Assembly (NCBI GenBank): GCA_050303435.1
Contig: JBNLBT010000004.1
Span: 14,970 to 78,969 of the forward strand
Length of the DNA: 64,000 nucleotides
Reading direction: 5' to 3'
Source of the DNA: JBNLBT01 sp050303435
GTDB taxonomy: Bacteria; Pseudomonadota; Gammaproteobacteria; Xanthomonadales; Marinicellaceae
Below the pieces are notes generated by a model. It was not told the DNA's origin. It searched no databases and was given only the letters and a program-made list of their open reading frames with translations. The translations under genes and the position numbers were made by a program. Positions 51,347 to 60,753 of the stretch are shown here, piece after piece. Position 1 is the first letter of the stretch, and each line of letters opens with the position of its first letter.

Positions 51347-53161
51347 ATGACGATACACATCCTGCCGAATCAATTGATCGATCAGATCGCCGCCGGCGAA
51401 GTCGTAGAGAGGCCCCTTTCCGTAGTTAAGGAACTGGTGGAAAACGCCCTGGATGCGGGGGCCACCAGCGTGCTGGTCGACGTGCAGCAGGGCGGCAAGA
51501 AATCCATCAAGGTCAGCGACAATGGCGCGGGCATTCCGCGCGATGAGATGGCCCTGGCGCTGCAGCGTCACGCCACCAGTAAAATCGCTTCACTGGAGGA
51601 TCTGGAATCGCTGCGTTCGCTGGGTTTTCGCGGCGAGGCGCTGCCCAGCATTGCTTCGGTGAGCCGCTTTCGCATGATCTCGCGTCACGTCGACGCCGAA
51701 AGCGGGCATGAAATCTACTGTCACGGCGGCGAGTGCGAAGCGGTGGCACCGGCGGCTCACCCGGTGGGCACCACCGTGCGGGTCGACGATTTGTTTTTCA
51801 ACACCCCGGCGCGGCGACGCTTTCAGAAAACCGATAAAACCGAATTCCTGCGCATCGACGAGTTGATCAAAACCATCAGCCTGTCACGCTTTGACGTGTC
51901 GTTTCGCCTGACGCACAACGGCAAGGTGATTCGGCAAACCGCGGGCGGCGAACGCGACGGCGCGCAACGCGCCCGCGTCAATCAATTGTGCGGTGCCGAT
52001 TTCATCGACAACGCACTGGCGGTTGATGCGCAACGCGGCACGCTCAGCCTGAGTGGCTGGATTGCCAAACCCAACTGGAATCGCGCGCAGGCCGATCGCC
52101 AGTTTTTTTACATCAACGGGCGCATGATTCGTGACAAGCTGGTGTCTCATGCGATTCGTCAAGCCTATCAGGACGTGTTGTTTCACGGCCGCCATCCGGC
52201 GTTTGTGCTGTATCTGGACATGGACCCGGCGCTGGTCGATGTGAACGTGCACCCCACCAAGCACGAGGTGCGTTTTCGCGACACCCGGCTGGTGCACGAT
52301 TTTATTTTTGGATCCATCCATCAGGCGCTGGCCGAAACGCGCGCGCAGCACGTGCGTCAGCTGGTGCAACAGCAGGGCGCGCCGGCCGCGGCCGAGTACG
52401 CGCCGTTGCAGGGCGGTCTGAATCTTGCCAGCCGGCCGCTGGCCGCAACCGGCCATGCCGGTTCGGGATTTGCAGCCGGTGCGGTGCGCGAATCCGCGAC
52501 CGCCTACCTGGAACGCATGGCGCGCGCCGCCGATGATTTGAACGGCATCCAAGAATCGCACACGGCCGATGAATCGATGCCGCCATTGGGCTACGCCAAG
52601 GCGCAGATCCACGGCGTCTACATCCTCGCGGAAAACGCACAGGGTCTGGTGATCGTCGACATGCACGCGGCGCACGAGCGCATCACCTATGAACGCATGA
52701 AAGACAAATACGCCGAGGCCGGCTTGAACAGCCAGAAACTGCTGGTGCCGATCAACGTCAATCTCTCCGCGCGTGAGGTGGCCGCGGTGCCGGCGCAACA
52801 GCAACGGCTGGCGCGCCTGGGTTTTGAATTGGCCGTCAGCGGTGAGGAAAGCGTTGCGGTGCGCAAAATCCCGGCGATCCTCGGCCGCGCCGATGTGGCC
52901 GCGCTGATCCGTGACGTGATGGCCGAAATCGTAGCGCTGGGCAGTTCGGACAAGATTGAATCCAGCATCCATGCGGTGATGTCTTCGATGGCCTGTCACG
53001 GTTCGGTGCGCGCCAACCGCCAACTGTCGCTGATGGAAATGAATGCCCTGTTGCGGGACATGGAACAGACGCTGCGTTCCGATCAATGCAACCACGGTCG
53101 CCCAACCTGGACGCAATTGAGCATGCGGGCGTTGGACGGTTTGTTTCTGCGCGGCCAATGA
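51347..53161 (+). CDS. mutL: DNA mismatch repair protein MutL, endonuclease type
   Basis: A 604-aa mismatch-repair ATPase that links MutS to strand incision. GHKL ATPase motifs: VVKELVENALDAGAT (about 27-41), DNGAGI and GFRGEALPSI. A linker near 360-420 leads to the C-terminal domain, which carries the metal-dependent endonuclease motif as DMHAAHERITYE and the late CNHGRPT segment; these are absent from E. coli MutL and present in MutL of bacteria without MutH. The ATG at 51347 is the usual start (MTIHILPNQLIDQIAAGEV). Overlaps miaA by 4 bp. Confidence 0.95.
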   Translation: MTIHILPNQLIDQIAAGEVVERPLSVVKELVENALDAGATSVLVDVQQGGKKSIKVSDNGAGIPRDEMALALQRHATSKIASLEDLESLRSLGFRGEALPSIASVSRFRMISRHVDAESGHEIYCHGGECEAVAPAAHPVGTTVRVDDLFFNTPARRRFQKTDKTEFLRIDELIKTISLSRFDVSFRLTHNGKVIRQTAGGERDGAQRARVNQLCGADFIDNALAVDAQRGTLSLSGWIAKPNWNRAQADRQFFYINGRMIRDKLVSHAIRQAYQDVLFHGRHPAFVLYLDMDPALVDVNVHPTKHEVRFRDTRLVHDFIFGSIHQALAETRAQHVRQLVQQQGAPAAAEYAPLQGGLNLASRPLAATGHAGSGFAAGAVRESATAYLERMARAADDLNGIQESHTADESMPPLGYAKAQIHGVYILAENAQGLVIVDMHAAHERITYERMKDKYAEAGLNSQKLLVPINVNLSAREVAAVPAQQQRLARLGFELAVSGEESVAVRKIPAILGRADVAALIRDVMAEIVALGSSDKIESSIHAVMSSMACHGSVRANRQLSLMEMNALLRDMEQTLRSDQCNHGRPTWTQLSMRALDGLFLRGQ

Positions 53162-54099
53162 CGCCGGGCGCCGCAGGCAAAACCATTCTGTTGATGGGGC
53201 CCACAGCGGCCGGTAAAACCGACGCCGCCATACAACTGCACGAAGAATTTGGCTGCGACATCATTTCAGTTGATTCAGCGCTGGTGTACCGCGGCATGGA
53301 CATCGGCACTGCCAAACCCGACGCCGCGACCCTGCGGCGCGCGCCGCACGCCCTGATTGACGTGCGCGATCCCTGGGAATCGTATTCGGCTTCGGCCTTC
53401 CGTGAAGACGCGCTCGGCTTGATGCGCGAGAGCCAGGCACAGGGCCGAGTGCCGTTGCTGGCCGGTGGCACCATGCTGTATTATCGCGCCCTGCTGGACG
53501 GTTTGTCCGAATTGCCGGCGGCCGATGCCAAGGTGCGTGCGCGCCTGAACGCCGAAGGCGAAACCCTCGGCTGGCACGCCATGCATCAACGCCTGCAAGA
53601 AATCGATCCGATCTCCGCCGCGCGCATTCACCCCAACGATCCCCAGCGCATTCAGCGCGCCCTGGAGGTGTACGTCATCAGTGGCCGCTCGCTGAGCGAT
53701 CTGTTTGCCGACAAAGCACACCCGCCGCTGGCCGATGCCTGCCTCAAGGTCATCATTTCACCGCGCGACCGGGCGCTGTTGCATCGCCGCATAGAACAGC
53801 GCTTTGTGCAGATGCTGGACAGTGGATTCATCGAGGAGGTTGAGGCGCTGCGTGCCGACGCCCGCATCCAGGCCGACATGCCGTCGATGCGTTCGGTCGG
53901 TTACCGCCAGGTGTGGGCTTATCTGGAGGGCGAGTATGACCGTGAAACCCTGTTGGCCAAAGGGGTTGCGGCCACGCGGCAACTGGCCAAACGCCAGCTG
54001 ACCTGGCTGCGCAAAGAACGCGGGGCGTTGTGGCTGGATCCCACCTCAGCCGATCATCTGGATGATCTCCGATCGCGGGTTGCAGCGTTTCTGGATTGA
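53158..54099 (+). CDS. miaA: tRNA dimethylallyltransferase
   Basis: A 313-aa enzyme that adds a dimethylallyl group to N6 of A37 in tRNAs reading U-starting codons. It shows the P-loop LLMGPTAAGKTDAA, then CDIISVDSALVYRGMDIGTAKP, GGTMLYYRALLDGLS and MRSVGYRQVWAYL. ATG 53158 overlaps the mutL stop (ATGA). The mutL-miaA order is conserved in many gammaproteobacteria, where hfq follows; here fmdB-like converges instead and hfq is not present. Confidence 0.95.
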   Translation: MTPGAAGKTILLMGPTAAGKTDAAIQLHEEFGCDIISVDSALVYRGMDIGTAKPDAATLRRAPHALIDVRDPWESYSASAFREDALGLMRESQAQGRVPLLAGGTMLYYRALLDGLSELPAADAKVRARLNAEGETLGWHAMHQRLQEIDPISAARIHPNDPQRIQRALEVYVISGRSLSDLFADKAHPPLADACLKVIISPRDRALLHRRIEQRFVQMLDSGFIEEVEALRADARIQADMPSMRSVGYRQVWAYLEGEYDRETLLAKGVAATRQLAKRQLTWLRKERGALWLDPTSADHLDDLRSRVAAFLD

Positions 54100-54111
54100 T
54101 TTATTCCGTGC

Positions 54112-54390
54112 TCAGGCGTCGCCCGAGGACGCCCCTTTGGGTGGGCTCTGTTTGGAATTTTTGTCGGTTTTTTTGTCGGTTTTATCGCCGGCCAGATTCT
54201 TCTTTTGCCCGGTTTTAAAATCCGTTTCGTACCAGCCGCCGCCCTTGAGGCGAAAGCCCGGTGCAGACAGTTGTTTTTCCAGCGCGGGTTTTTGGCAGGC
54301 CGGGCAATCGCGCAAGGGCGGATCGGAAAACCGCTGGATTTTTTCCAATTCGTGGCCGCATTTCAGGCATTTGTACTCGTAAATCGGCAT
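54112..54390 (-). CDS. FmdB-family zinc ribbon protein
   Basis: A 92-aa protein with an N-terminal zinc ribbon: MPIYEYKCLKCGHELE and then DCPACQKP, giving four cysteines in CxxC pairs. It is followed by a G/F-rich middle (APGFRLKGGGWYETDFK) and a lysine/serine-rich flexible tail. Small FmdB proteins are common and of unknown function; nucleic-acid or regulatory roles have been suggested. It converges on miaA. Confidence 0.9.
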   Translation of the reverse strand: MPIYEYKCLKCGHELEKIQRFSDPPLRDCPACQKPALEKQLSAPGFRLKGGGWYETDFKTGQKKNLAGDKTDKKTDKNSKQSPPKGASSGDA

Positions 54391-54445
54391 GGCGCACTTC
54401 CCGTAATTTCACGTGTCGGCATTATGGGACCGGGTGTTTTTGATT

Positions 54446-55060
54446 TCAAGTCTCTTGGCGATCAATAAACCGTTCGATGGCGGCCATGTTGGCCGCGCGG
54501 TCGCTGTAATCCGCTTCCATGCAGTTGGCCACCCAGCCAATCAATTGGCAGCCATCGCGGCGGATTTGTCGCGCGCTCAACAGGGCGTGATTGATGCAGC
54601 CCAGGCGGATGGCGACCACCAGCACCACCGGCAGGGCCATGGCGCGGGCAAAGTCAGGCAGCAGGGTGTCGTGGTCCATCGGCACGCACCAGCCGCCCAC
54701 GCCTTCAACCAGCACCCGGTCGTGGCGCGCCCGCAGGTCGGCCAGACGGGCCAGGCAGTCGGCCGCATTAAATTGGCCGTGCGCATCGGCGATGTGGGGT
54801 GAGGCCGGCTTTTCAAACACGTGCGGGGTGATTTCATCTTCCGTCTGACCGGTGATTGCAGCCAGTTGCATGGCGTCCTCACTGCGCAGGCGCCCGTCCA
54901 GCCACACCCCGCCAGAGGCCACCGGTTTGAACGCCGCCACGCGGTGTCCGGCCTGTTGCCAGGCCTGCAAGATCCGGCAGGCGGTGTAGGTTTTGCCTAT
55001 TTCGGTGTCGGTGCCGGTGATGAAGCAACTGGGCAATTGCGCCAAATCTTCAATCAACAT
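54446..55060 (-). CDS. bioD: dethiobiotin synthase
   Basis: A 204-aa P-loop enzyme that closes the ureido ring of dethiobiotin from 7,8-diaminononanoate and CO2 with ATP. Motifs: FITGTDTEIGKTYTACRI (P-loop), AFKPVASGG with the catalytic lysine, and VLVEGVGGWCVPM. Its start overlaps the rsmA stop by 11 bp, so it is the last gene of the lptD-surA-pdxA-rsmA operon, a position more often held by apaG/apaH. No other biotin gene is in the window. Confidence 0.92.
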   Translation of the reverse strand: MLIEDLAQLPSCFITGTDTEIGKTYTACRILQAWQQAGHRVAAFKPVASGGVWLDGRLRSEDAMQLAAITGQTEDEITPHVFEKPASPHIADAHGQFNAADCLARLADLRARHDRVLVEGVGGWCVPMDHDTLLPDFARAMALPVVLVVAIRLGCINHALLSARQIRRDGCQLIGWVANCMEADYSDRAANMAAIERFIDRQET

Positions 55061-55799
55061 GGCGACTTAAGCGTTCGTAATCGGCGACGCTCAGCTGCTC
55101 CGGGCGCTGCGAAGCATCGATGTTCAGTGCGGCAAAGGTGGCATCGTCGATGTGTTTTTTCAGGTTGTTGCGCAGGGTTTTACGGCGCTGGGAAAAGGCC
55201 TGTCGCACCAGGCGTTCCAGGGCATCCAGTGCAACGTCGGGGACATCACTGCGGCGCCGCAGCGACAACAGCTGTGAATCCACCGCCGGTCTTGGCGTGA
55301 ATGCTGTGGGTGGAATCTCCAGCAGGGCGTGGCATTCGAAACGGTGCTGCAACATCACCGAGAGGCGGCCAAAGTCGCGGCTGCCGGGCGCCGCACAGAC
55401 GCGCTGTGTGACTTCTTTCTGCAGCATGAACAGCATGTCGTGGATGTGATCGTGTTGTTTCAGCAGATGAATCAGCAGCGGCGTGGACACGTTGTACGGC
55501 AGATTGCCGACCACGCGCAGATCCGAAGCTTCGAGCGTCAGTGTGAGCGCGTCCTGTTGCACCACCCGCACGTTGTCCTGGGTGGCAAATGCGGCATTCA
55601 GAGCGGGCATCAGGTCCCGATCCAGCTCAATCAGATCGAGTCGCGCGCCGGAAGCCGCCAGCGGCAGCGACAGGGCGCCGCGTCCAGGTCCAATTTCAAT
55701 GATGTGTTGCCCGGGCTGTGGATTGATGCAGGCGACGATGCGCTCGATCACGGTCTCGTCAACGAGGAAATTCTGGCCAAAATGTTTTTTAGCGCGCAT
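55050..55799 (-). CDS. rsmA: 16S rRNA dimethyladenosine transferase
   Basis: A 249-aa methyltransferase (KsgA) that dimethylates A1518 and A1519 of 16S rRNA late in small-subunit assembly. It begins RAKKHFGQNFLVDE, has the SAM-binding IIEIGPGRGALSLPLA, and the catalytic NLPYNVSTPLL. Start ATG 55799 overlaps the end of pdxA by 11 bp; the upstream frame to 55913 overlaps pdxA deeply and is not used. Confidence 0.95.
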   Translation of the reverse strand: MRAKKHFGQNFLVDETVIERIVACINPQPGQHIIEIGPGRGALSLPLAASGARLDLIELDRDLMPALNAAFATQDNVRVVQQDALTLTLEASDLRVVGNLPYNVSTPLLIHLLKQHDHIHDMLFMLQKEVTQRVCAAPGSRDFGRLSVMLQHRFECHALLEIPPTAFTPRPAVDSQLLSLRRRSDVPDVALDALERLVRQAFSQRRKTLRNNLKKHIDDATFAALNIDASQRPEQLSVADYERLSRHVD

Positions 55800-56721
55800 G
55801 ATTTGCGCTGCAGTGTTGCGCCAGCTGAATGGCGGCTTTGAGCGATCCCGGGTCGGCCTGGCCGCGCCCGGCGATGTCCAGTGCGGTGCCGTGGTCCACG
55901 CTGGTGCGCACAAACGGCAGACCCAAAGTGATGTTGACCGATTCGCCGAAGCCGGCGTATTTCAACGGCGCCAGTCCCTGGTCGTGGTACATGGCCAACA
56001 CCGCGTCGCAGGCGGACAGGCGCGCGGGGGTGAACAGGGTGTCCGCCGGCCAGGGCCCGTCGATCTGTTCACCGCGCTGTTTGAAGGATTCGATGACCGG
56101 CGCGATGATGTTGATTTCTTCATCGCCGAGGTGTCCGTTTTCACCGGCGTGGGGGTTGAGTCCGCACACCGATACGCGCGGCCTGGAGAGGTCGAAGCGG
56201 GTGCGCAGATCGCGCAACAGAATTTCAAGGGTTTCGCTCAAGGCCTCGCTGCGAATCAATCCGGCCACCTCGCGCAAGGGCACGTGGGTGGTGGCCAGCG
56301 CCACCCGCATGCGCGGGTTCAACAACATCATCACCACCCGCGGGGTGTGACTCAGTTGCGCGAAGTATTCGGTGTGTCCGCTGAAAGGAATGCCGGCCTC
56401 ATTGATCACGCCTTTGTGAATCGGGCAGGACACGGTGGCGCGATAGCGCCCGTCCAGACAGCCGCGCGCGGCGGCATCCAGTGTGGCCAGCACGTACGTC
56501 GCGTTGGCGGGGTTGAGCTGACCGGTTTTGGCCGCTGCACGCAGCGGCGTGTGTTCGATGTTCAATTCACCCAGTGACAGATCCAGCGAATCGGCGCATT
56601 GTTTCAGCCACTGCGCATCGCCGATGACCACGCAGTCCTTCGGCAGGGCGTTTTCACTGGCCAGGCGCGCCACCAGCTCAGGGCCAATGCCGGCCGGTTC
56701 TCCCAGTGTGATTGCAATCAA
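55789..56721 (-). CDS. pdxA: 4-hydroxythreonine-4-phosphate dehydrogenase
   Basis: A 310-aa NAD-dependent enzyme of the pyridoxal 5'-phosphate pathway. Signatures are MIAITLGEPAGIGPEL at the start, a metal histidine in FSGHTEYFAQ, a second in AMYHDQGLAPLK, and TLGLPFVRTSVDHGTALDIAG near the end. Its ATG overlaps the surA stop by 4 bp and its end overlaps rsmA, the classical order of this operon. Confidence 0.95.
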   Translation of the reverse strand: MIAITLGEPAGIGPELVARLASENALPKDCVVIGDAQWLKQCADSLDLSLGELNIEHTPLRAAAKTGQLNPANATYVLATLDAAARGCLDGRYRATVSCPIHKGVINEAGIPFSGHTEYFAQLSHTPRVVMMLLNPRMRVALATTHVPLREVAGLIRSEALSETLEILLRDLRTRFDLSRPRVSVCGLNPHAGENGHLGDEEINIIAPVIESFKQRGEQIDGPWPADTLFTPARLSACDAVLAMYHDQGLAPLKYAGFGESVNITLGLPFVRTSVDHGTALDIAGRGQADPGSLKAAIQLAQHCSANHAR

Positions 56722-57980
56722 ATGCGAATGTCCACGAAGGCTTCGCCGCGCACCTGACGCACCCAGTCCTCCATGATTTGCTGCATTTTGCGCTGACGGA
56801 TGGCGTTTTTGGCCTGTTCGCGCTGATATTCTTCGGTGACGTCGGCCTGTTTCAGTCCCAGTCGTTTGAGAATGTGCCAGCCGGCTTCGGTCTGGAAGGG
56901 TCTGGAGACTTCGTCATCGGACAGATTGCGCAACACGTTTTCGAATCGTTCACCGTACTGGGCGACTTCAAACCAGCCCAGGTCACCGCCCAGTGGCGCC
57001 GAAGAGTGGTCGTCGGAATGTTCCTGGGCCAATTGGGCGAAGTCTTCACCGGCCTGGATTTTGTCGTACAGCGCGTTGATCAATTGCATGCCATCGCGCG
57101 GTGTGACCACTTCATTGGTTTCCACCATGATGTGTTGTGCGTGGGCCTGTTCAACCAGTTTTGAACTCTTGCTCTTTTTGTCCACCACTTTGAGGATGTG
57201 AAAGCCGTTTGGACTGCGAATCGGGCGGGTGAAATCCCCCGCGCTCATGGCTTTAATCTGATCGGCGAACAGCGGTGGCAACTGATTCACCGGGCGCCAG
57301 CCAAGCTTGCCGCCTTCCAATGCATTCTGTCCATCGCTGTATTGCGTGGCCAGCACCGCAAAATCCTCGCCCTGAGTGATTTTGCCGTGCACTTCCTCGG
57401 CTTTGCTGCGCGCCGCTTCAATGTCCTCGGGTTTGGGTTCAGCCGGGGTGGCGATCAAAATGTGCTGCAAATCCACTTCACCCTGATTGAGTTCGTTGTC
57501 GGCGAGAAACAGGTCGACTTCGTGTTCGGAAATTTTCACTTGTGAACTGGCCCAGCTGTAGCGCACCCGTTCGGTCAGCATGTCCCTGCGCATGTCCTCA
57601 CGAAAGGTGGCAAATTCAAAGCCGTCGGCTTCCACGGCCTGGCGCATCTGCTCCAGGTTGATGTTGTTTTGCCGGGCGATCTGACTCAGGGCGGTGTCGA
57701 CTTCGGCGTCGGAAACGCGAATGCCCGCCTGTTGCGCGCGCTGCGCCAGAATTTCAGTGATGATCAGGCGTTCCAACACCTGACGTTCCAGAATGGAGCG
57801 GGGCGGCAACTGTGTGTTGCGCGCTTCCAGCTGCTTGCTGATGGATGCAGTGGAGCGATCCAGTTCACTTCTGAGGATCACGCTGTCGTCGACAATGGCG
57901 ACGATTTCATCGAGCAATTGCTGGGCCATGCCCGCGCCGGCCAGCGACAGCATCAGCCCCAGTGCCAATAATTTTTTCAT
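56718..57980 (-). CDS. surA: periplasmic chaperone / peptidyl-prolyl isomerase SurA
   Basis: A 420-aa periplasmic outer-membrane-protein chaperone. Signal peptide at 1-19 (ending GMAQ), an N-terminal SurA domain (DEIVAIVDDSVILRSELD, VLERLIITEILAQRAQQAGI), two parvulin domains (VDLQHILIATPAEP and HAQHIMVETNEVV starts) and a C-terminal helix (RQRKMQQIMEDWVRQVRGEAFVDIRI). It delivers outer-membrane proteins such as its upstream neighbour LptD to the BAM complex. Two bases separate it from lptD. Confidence 0.95.
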   Translation of the reverse strand: MKKLLALGLMLSLAGAGMAQQLLDEIVAIVDDSVILRSELDRSTASISKQLEARNTQLPPRSILERQVLERLIITEILAQRAQQAGIRVSDAEVDTALSQIARQNNINLEQMRQAVEADGFEFATFREDMRRDMLTERVRYSWASSQVKISEHEVDLFLADNELNQGEVDLQHILIATPAEPKPEDIEAARSKAEEVHGKITQGEDFAVLATQYSDGQNALEGGKLGWRPVNQLPPLFADQIKAMSAGDFTRPIRSPNGFHILKVVDKKSKSSKLVEQAHAQHIMVETNEVVTPRDGMQLINALYDKIQAGEDFAQLAQEHSDDHSSAPLGGDLGWFEVAQYGERFENVLRNLSDDEVSRPFQTEAGWHILKRLGLKQADVTEEYQREQAKNAIRQRKMQQIMEDWVRQVRGEAFVDIRI

Positions 57981-57982
57981 GT

Positions 57983-60142
57983 TTAAAACTCCTCGGTGTA
58001 ACCGCGAATGGATTGTCTCAGGACACGTCTGGGGTTGCGGCCGATGGACCCCAGTCCGTTCAGCTGCAATTCCAGATAGATGCCGTTGTTGGACTGTCCT
58101 GTTTCATCAATGATGTAATGCCGCGCCATCACCCGTGTGGCCCAGCAGCAACTTTTGTATTCATAGCCGAACAGCGCTTCAATGGTCTTGTCATCCAGCA
58201 GCGAATAGTTCCAGCGCGCCAGCCAGCGGTGCCGTTCATTCATGGGTATGACAAGCGAGGCGTCGACCTGTTCAATTTTATCGCGCCGCAAGCGATAGGC
58301 CAGATTGAAAATGTGGCTGTTCTTTTTGCGCTGCAGTCGCACCAGGGCGCGTTCCGTTTCATTCAGAACTTCGTCGTAGTGCATGCTCAAAGTGACCTGC
58401 CACGGTCCGGGCAGGTTGTGATTGTATTCCGCGATCAGCGGGGAACGGTCGCGCTGTTCGGGCGCGCCGGACAATTGCACATCCAGGGTCTCGAAGTATT
58501 GGATCTGGCCCAGGGTGAAATTCCACTTTTCCTGGCCCTGTGCATCGAAACTTCGGTGCGTGAGCGCGGTGGACAGCTGGTTCATGTCGCCCTGACGGTC
58601 GGCGCCTGAGAAGCGGTTGGTTTCGAACAGCAAGGCGCTACCAAAGGTCAACTCATGGGTGTCAAACAACGGGATGTCATCTTGCCGCCGGTCCGGCACA
58701 TAGGCATAGAATACGCGCGGCTCCAGAGTGTTGTGCGCGCCGCTGTCATGCCATTTCTCAAAGGTCAGACCGGCGTCGATGGAATAGATCGGCACATCGC
58801 GGGTGATCGAATCCCTCTCGTCGTCAAAGCGGTAGTGGGTGTGGCGCCAGCTGTAGCGCGGCGTGACCCAGCCCCAGGCGTTGGCGAATTTGCGTTCGAT
58901 GAACGGTTGCACATCGCTGCGCCAGGCGTCCAGTGAATCTTCGCGGTGGAAATTGACCCATTGGCTGCGCAGACCATAATTGATCTTGCTGCGCAGATCG
59001 AAACGCTGCCAGTTGTAGCCCGCTTCAGGCAGCCGCTGATAGGGTTCGGAACTCGGACTGATCTGGTCGCTGATGACCTGAAAATCATCCGCGGTGAGAT
59101 AAAATGTCCAGTCGCGGCCCTGACCATTGAGTCGCACACTGCTTTTCAGATAGGGCGTGGATGCCAGCAGCGAGTTGCTGGAAAAGTCTTCAAAATACTG
59201 GCTGTCCGACACATGGTCCAGGTTGCTGGAGAACGACCAGTTGGGGTTGATGCGGGTGCGGTGATCATAAATCAGCCGGGTGCGGTTGCGTCCGCGGCGG
59301 TCGTCGTCGGGCAGAAAACTGGCAAACAATTCACCGCGTGAAGCCGCGCTCAGGTAGCGCAGTTCAGCCGCCAGCATGAGCCCGTGATGCTGCAGGAAGC
59401 GCGGCGTCAGGGTGAGGTCCACATTGGGGCGAATGTTGAAATAATAGGGCAGGGAAAAATCCAGGCCGGTGCGGTCGGAAAAGGCCAGATCCGGCACCAG
59501 AAATCCGCTGCGCCGATCGTCGTTCAGCGGCAGGGTGACGCGCGGAAAGTAAAACAGCGGCATTTTCTTGAAATACACTTTGGCACCGCGGAAAGTGCCG
59601 GTGCCGCGTTCGTGGTTCAACTCGGCGCTTTTGGCCGTGATGCGCCAGTCGCGCTGTTGCGGCGGACACGAAGTGAACAACAGCTCATCAATGTACGTGC
59701 GCTCATCGGCGATGCGCATGGTCTCGGCTTCGCCGTTGAATTCAGAATCGGCGATGGTGAATCCCAGGGCGCTGAACTGTGCGGTGCGTGCCGCCGAATC
59801 GATGTGCCCGGTTTCCGCCCACAGGCTTTGCGTGCCGTCGCTGAATCGGATCGGCCCTTCGCTGTCGAAGGTGCGCGTGCTGCGGTTGAACAGCAGTGCG
59901 GGCGTCTGCAGACGCATGTTCTCTTGTGCAATGCACACACGGCCGGAGAATCGCACGCGTTCATCGTCCACCCGGCTGGAGCGTTGCGCGTGCAAATGAA
60001 TCTTGTCATCGCCCGGTGGAGCCGCCGCGCAGGCCGCATCGTCGGGCAATGTCCCGGACTCATTGGCGGGGGCATTGCATTGGGCCGTGGCGGTGCCAAT
60101 GGACAAGGTCGCCAACAATATGCACGGGTGTAGACGGTTCAA
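57983..60142 (-). CDS. lptD: LPS-assembly protein LptD
   Basis: A 719-aa outer-membrane protein that inserts lipopolysaccharide into the outer leaflet with LptE. A short signal peptide (ending TATAQ) precedes an N-terminal OstA/beta-jellyroll domain (about 45-170; DEPRVRFSG-like and LYFKKMPLFYFPRVTLPLNDDRRSGFL) and the C-terminal LptD beta-barrel. The start is the TTG at 60142: no ATG or GTG lies in frame between it and the upstream stop codon. First gene of the operon lptD-surA-pdxA-rsmA-bioD. Confidence 0.93.
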   Translation of the reverse strand: MNRLHPCILLATLSIGTATAQCNAPANESGTLPDDAACAAAPPGDDKIHLHAQRSSRVDDERVRFSGRVCIAQENMRLQTPALLFNRSTRTFDSEGPIRFSDGTQSLWAETGHIDSAARTAQFSALGFTIADSEFNGEAETMRIADERTYIDELLFTSCPPQQRDWRITAKSAELNHERGTGTFRGAKVYFKKMPLFYFPRVTLPLNDDRRSGFLVPDLAFSDRTGLDFSLPYYFNIRPNVDLTLTPRFLQHHGLMLAAELRYLSAASRGELFASFLPDDDRRGRNRTRLIYDHRTRINPNWSFSSNLDHVSDSQYFEDFSSNSLLASTPYLKSSVRLNGQGRDWTFYLTADDFQVISDQISPSSEPYQRLPEAGYNWQRFDLRSKINYGLRSQWVNFHREDSLDAWRSDVQPFIERKFANAWGWVTPRYSWRHTHYRFDDERDSITRDVPIYSIDAGLTFEKWHDSGAHNTLEPRVFYAYVPDRRQDDIPLFDTHELTFGSALLFETNRFSGADRQGDMNQLSTALTHRSFDAQGQEKWNFTLGQIQYFETLDVQLSGAPEQRDRSPLIAEYNHNLPGPWQVTLSMHYDEVLNETERALVRLQRKKNSHIFNLAYRLRRDKIEQVDASLVIPMNERHRWLARWNYSLLDDKTIEALFGYEYKSCCWATRVMARHYIIDETGQSNNGIYLELQLNGLGSIGRNPRRVLRQSIRGYTEEF

Positions 60143-60281
60143 GAATCGGTCGCTGATGTGTTGATAAAATTCTGCATTATCTGTTTTACATTACAGGTCG
60201 GCTATTTTAATATGGATCCGGGTAAATGTCTGCACTGGATGTTTATTTGTTTAACTTCAACGACGACAAAGAGGATAGTTT

Positions 60282-60614
60282 ATGGCGGGTAAATTTGTGG
60301 TGAGCAAAGGCAAAGACGGCAACGATTATTTTGTGCTCAAAGCCGGCAACGGTGAAGTGATTCTGCAATCGCAGGGATACAAATCGGCTTCCGGCTGTGA
60401 GAACGGCATTGATTCGGTGCGCAAAAACAGTCAGGACAAATCAAATTTCGAAGTGCGTGAAGCCAAAGACGGCCGAACGTACTTTGTATTGAAAGCCAGC
60501 AATGGTCAGGAAATCGGCCGCAGCCAGATGTACAAATCAGAATCCGGCTGCAGCAACGGCATGGATTCGGTGGCCAAAAACGCCAAGGATGCCAAGGTGG
60601 TGGACGAACGCTGA
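60282..60614 (+). CDS. YegP family protein (two DUF1508 repeats)
   Basis: A 110-aa soluble protein made of two DUF1508 units: KDGNDYFVLKAGNGEVILQSQGY with SGCENGIDSVRKN, and KDGRTYFVLKASNGQEIGRSQMY with SGCSNGMDSVAKN. YegP-type proteins are widespread and of unknown function. AGAGGATAG lies before ATG 60282. A strong terminator follows at 60671. Divergent from lptD. Confidence 0.92.
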   Translation: MAGKFVVSKGKDGNDYFVLKAGNGEVILQSQGYKSASGCENGIDSVRKNSQDKSNFEVREAKDGRTYFVLKASNGQEIGRSQMYKSESGCSNGMDSVAKNAKDAKVVDER

Positions 60615-60670
60615 AAGCCCTTATTCATTGCAACGGCGTGAATCGTCCACAGCGCGCCGCTTTCACAACG

Positions 60671-60707
60671 ATCCCGTCTGCACCCATCGGTCAGACGGGA
60701 TTTTTTT
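60671..60707 (+). terminator. terminator after the YegP gene
   Basis: ATCCCGTCTG (60671-60680) and CAGACGGGAT (60692-60701) form a perfect 10-bp stem with an 11-base loop, followed by seven T. Confidence 0.92.
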
Positions 60708-60753
60708 ACGCGATTGTACCACCGGGTGAGGCGATCGGTGCACAGGAGTACGC

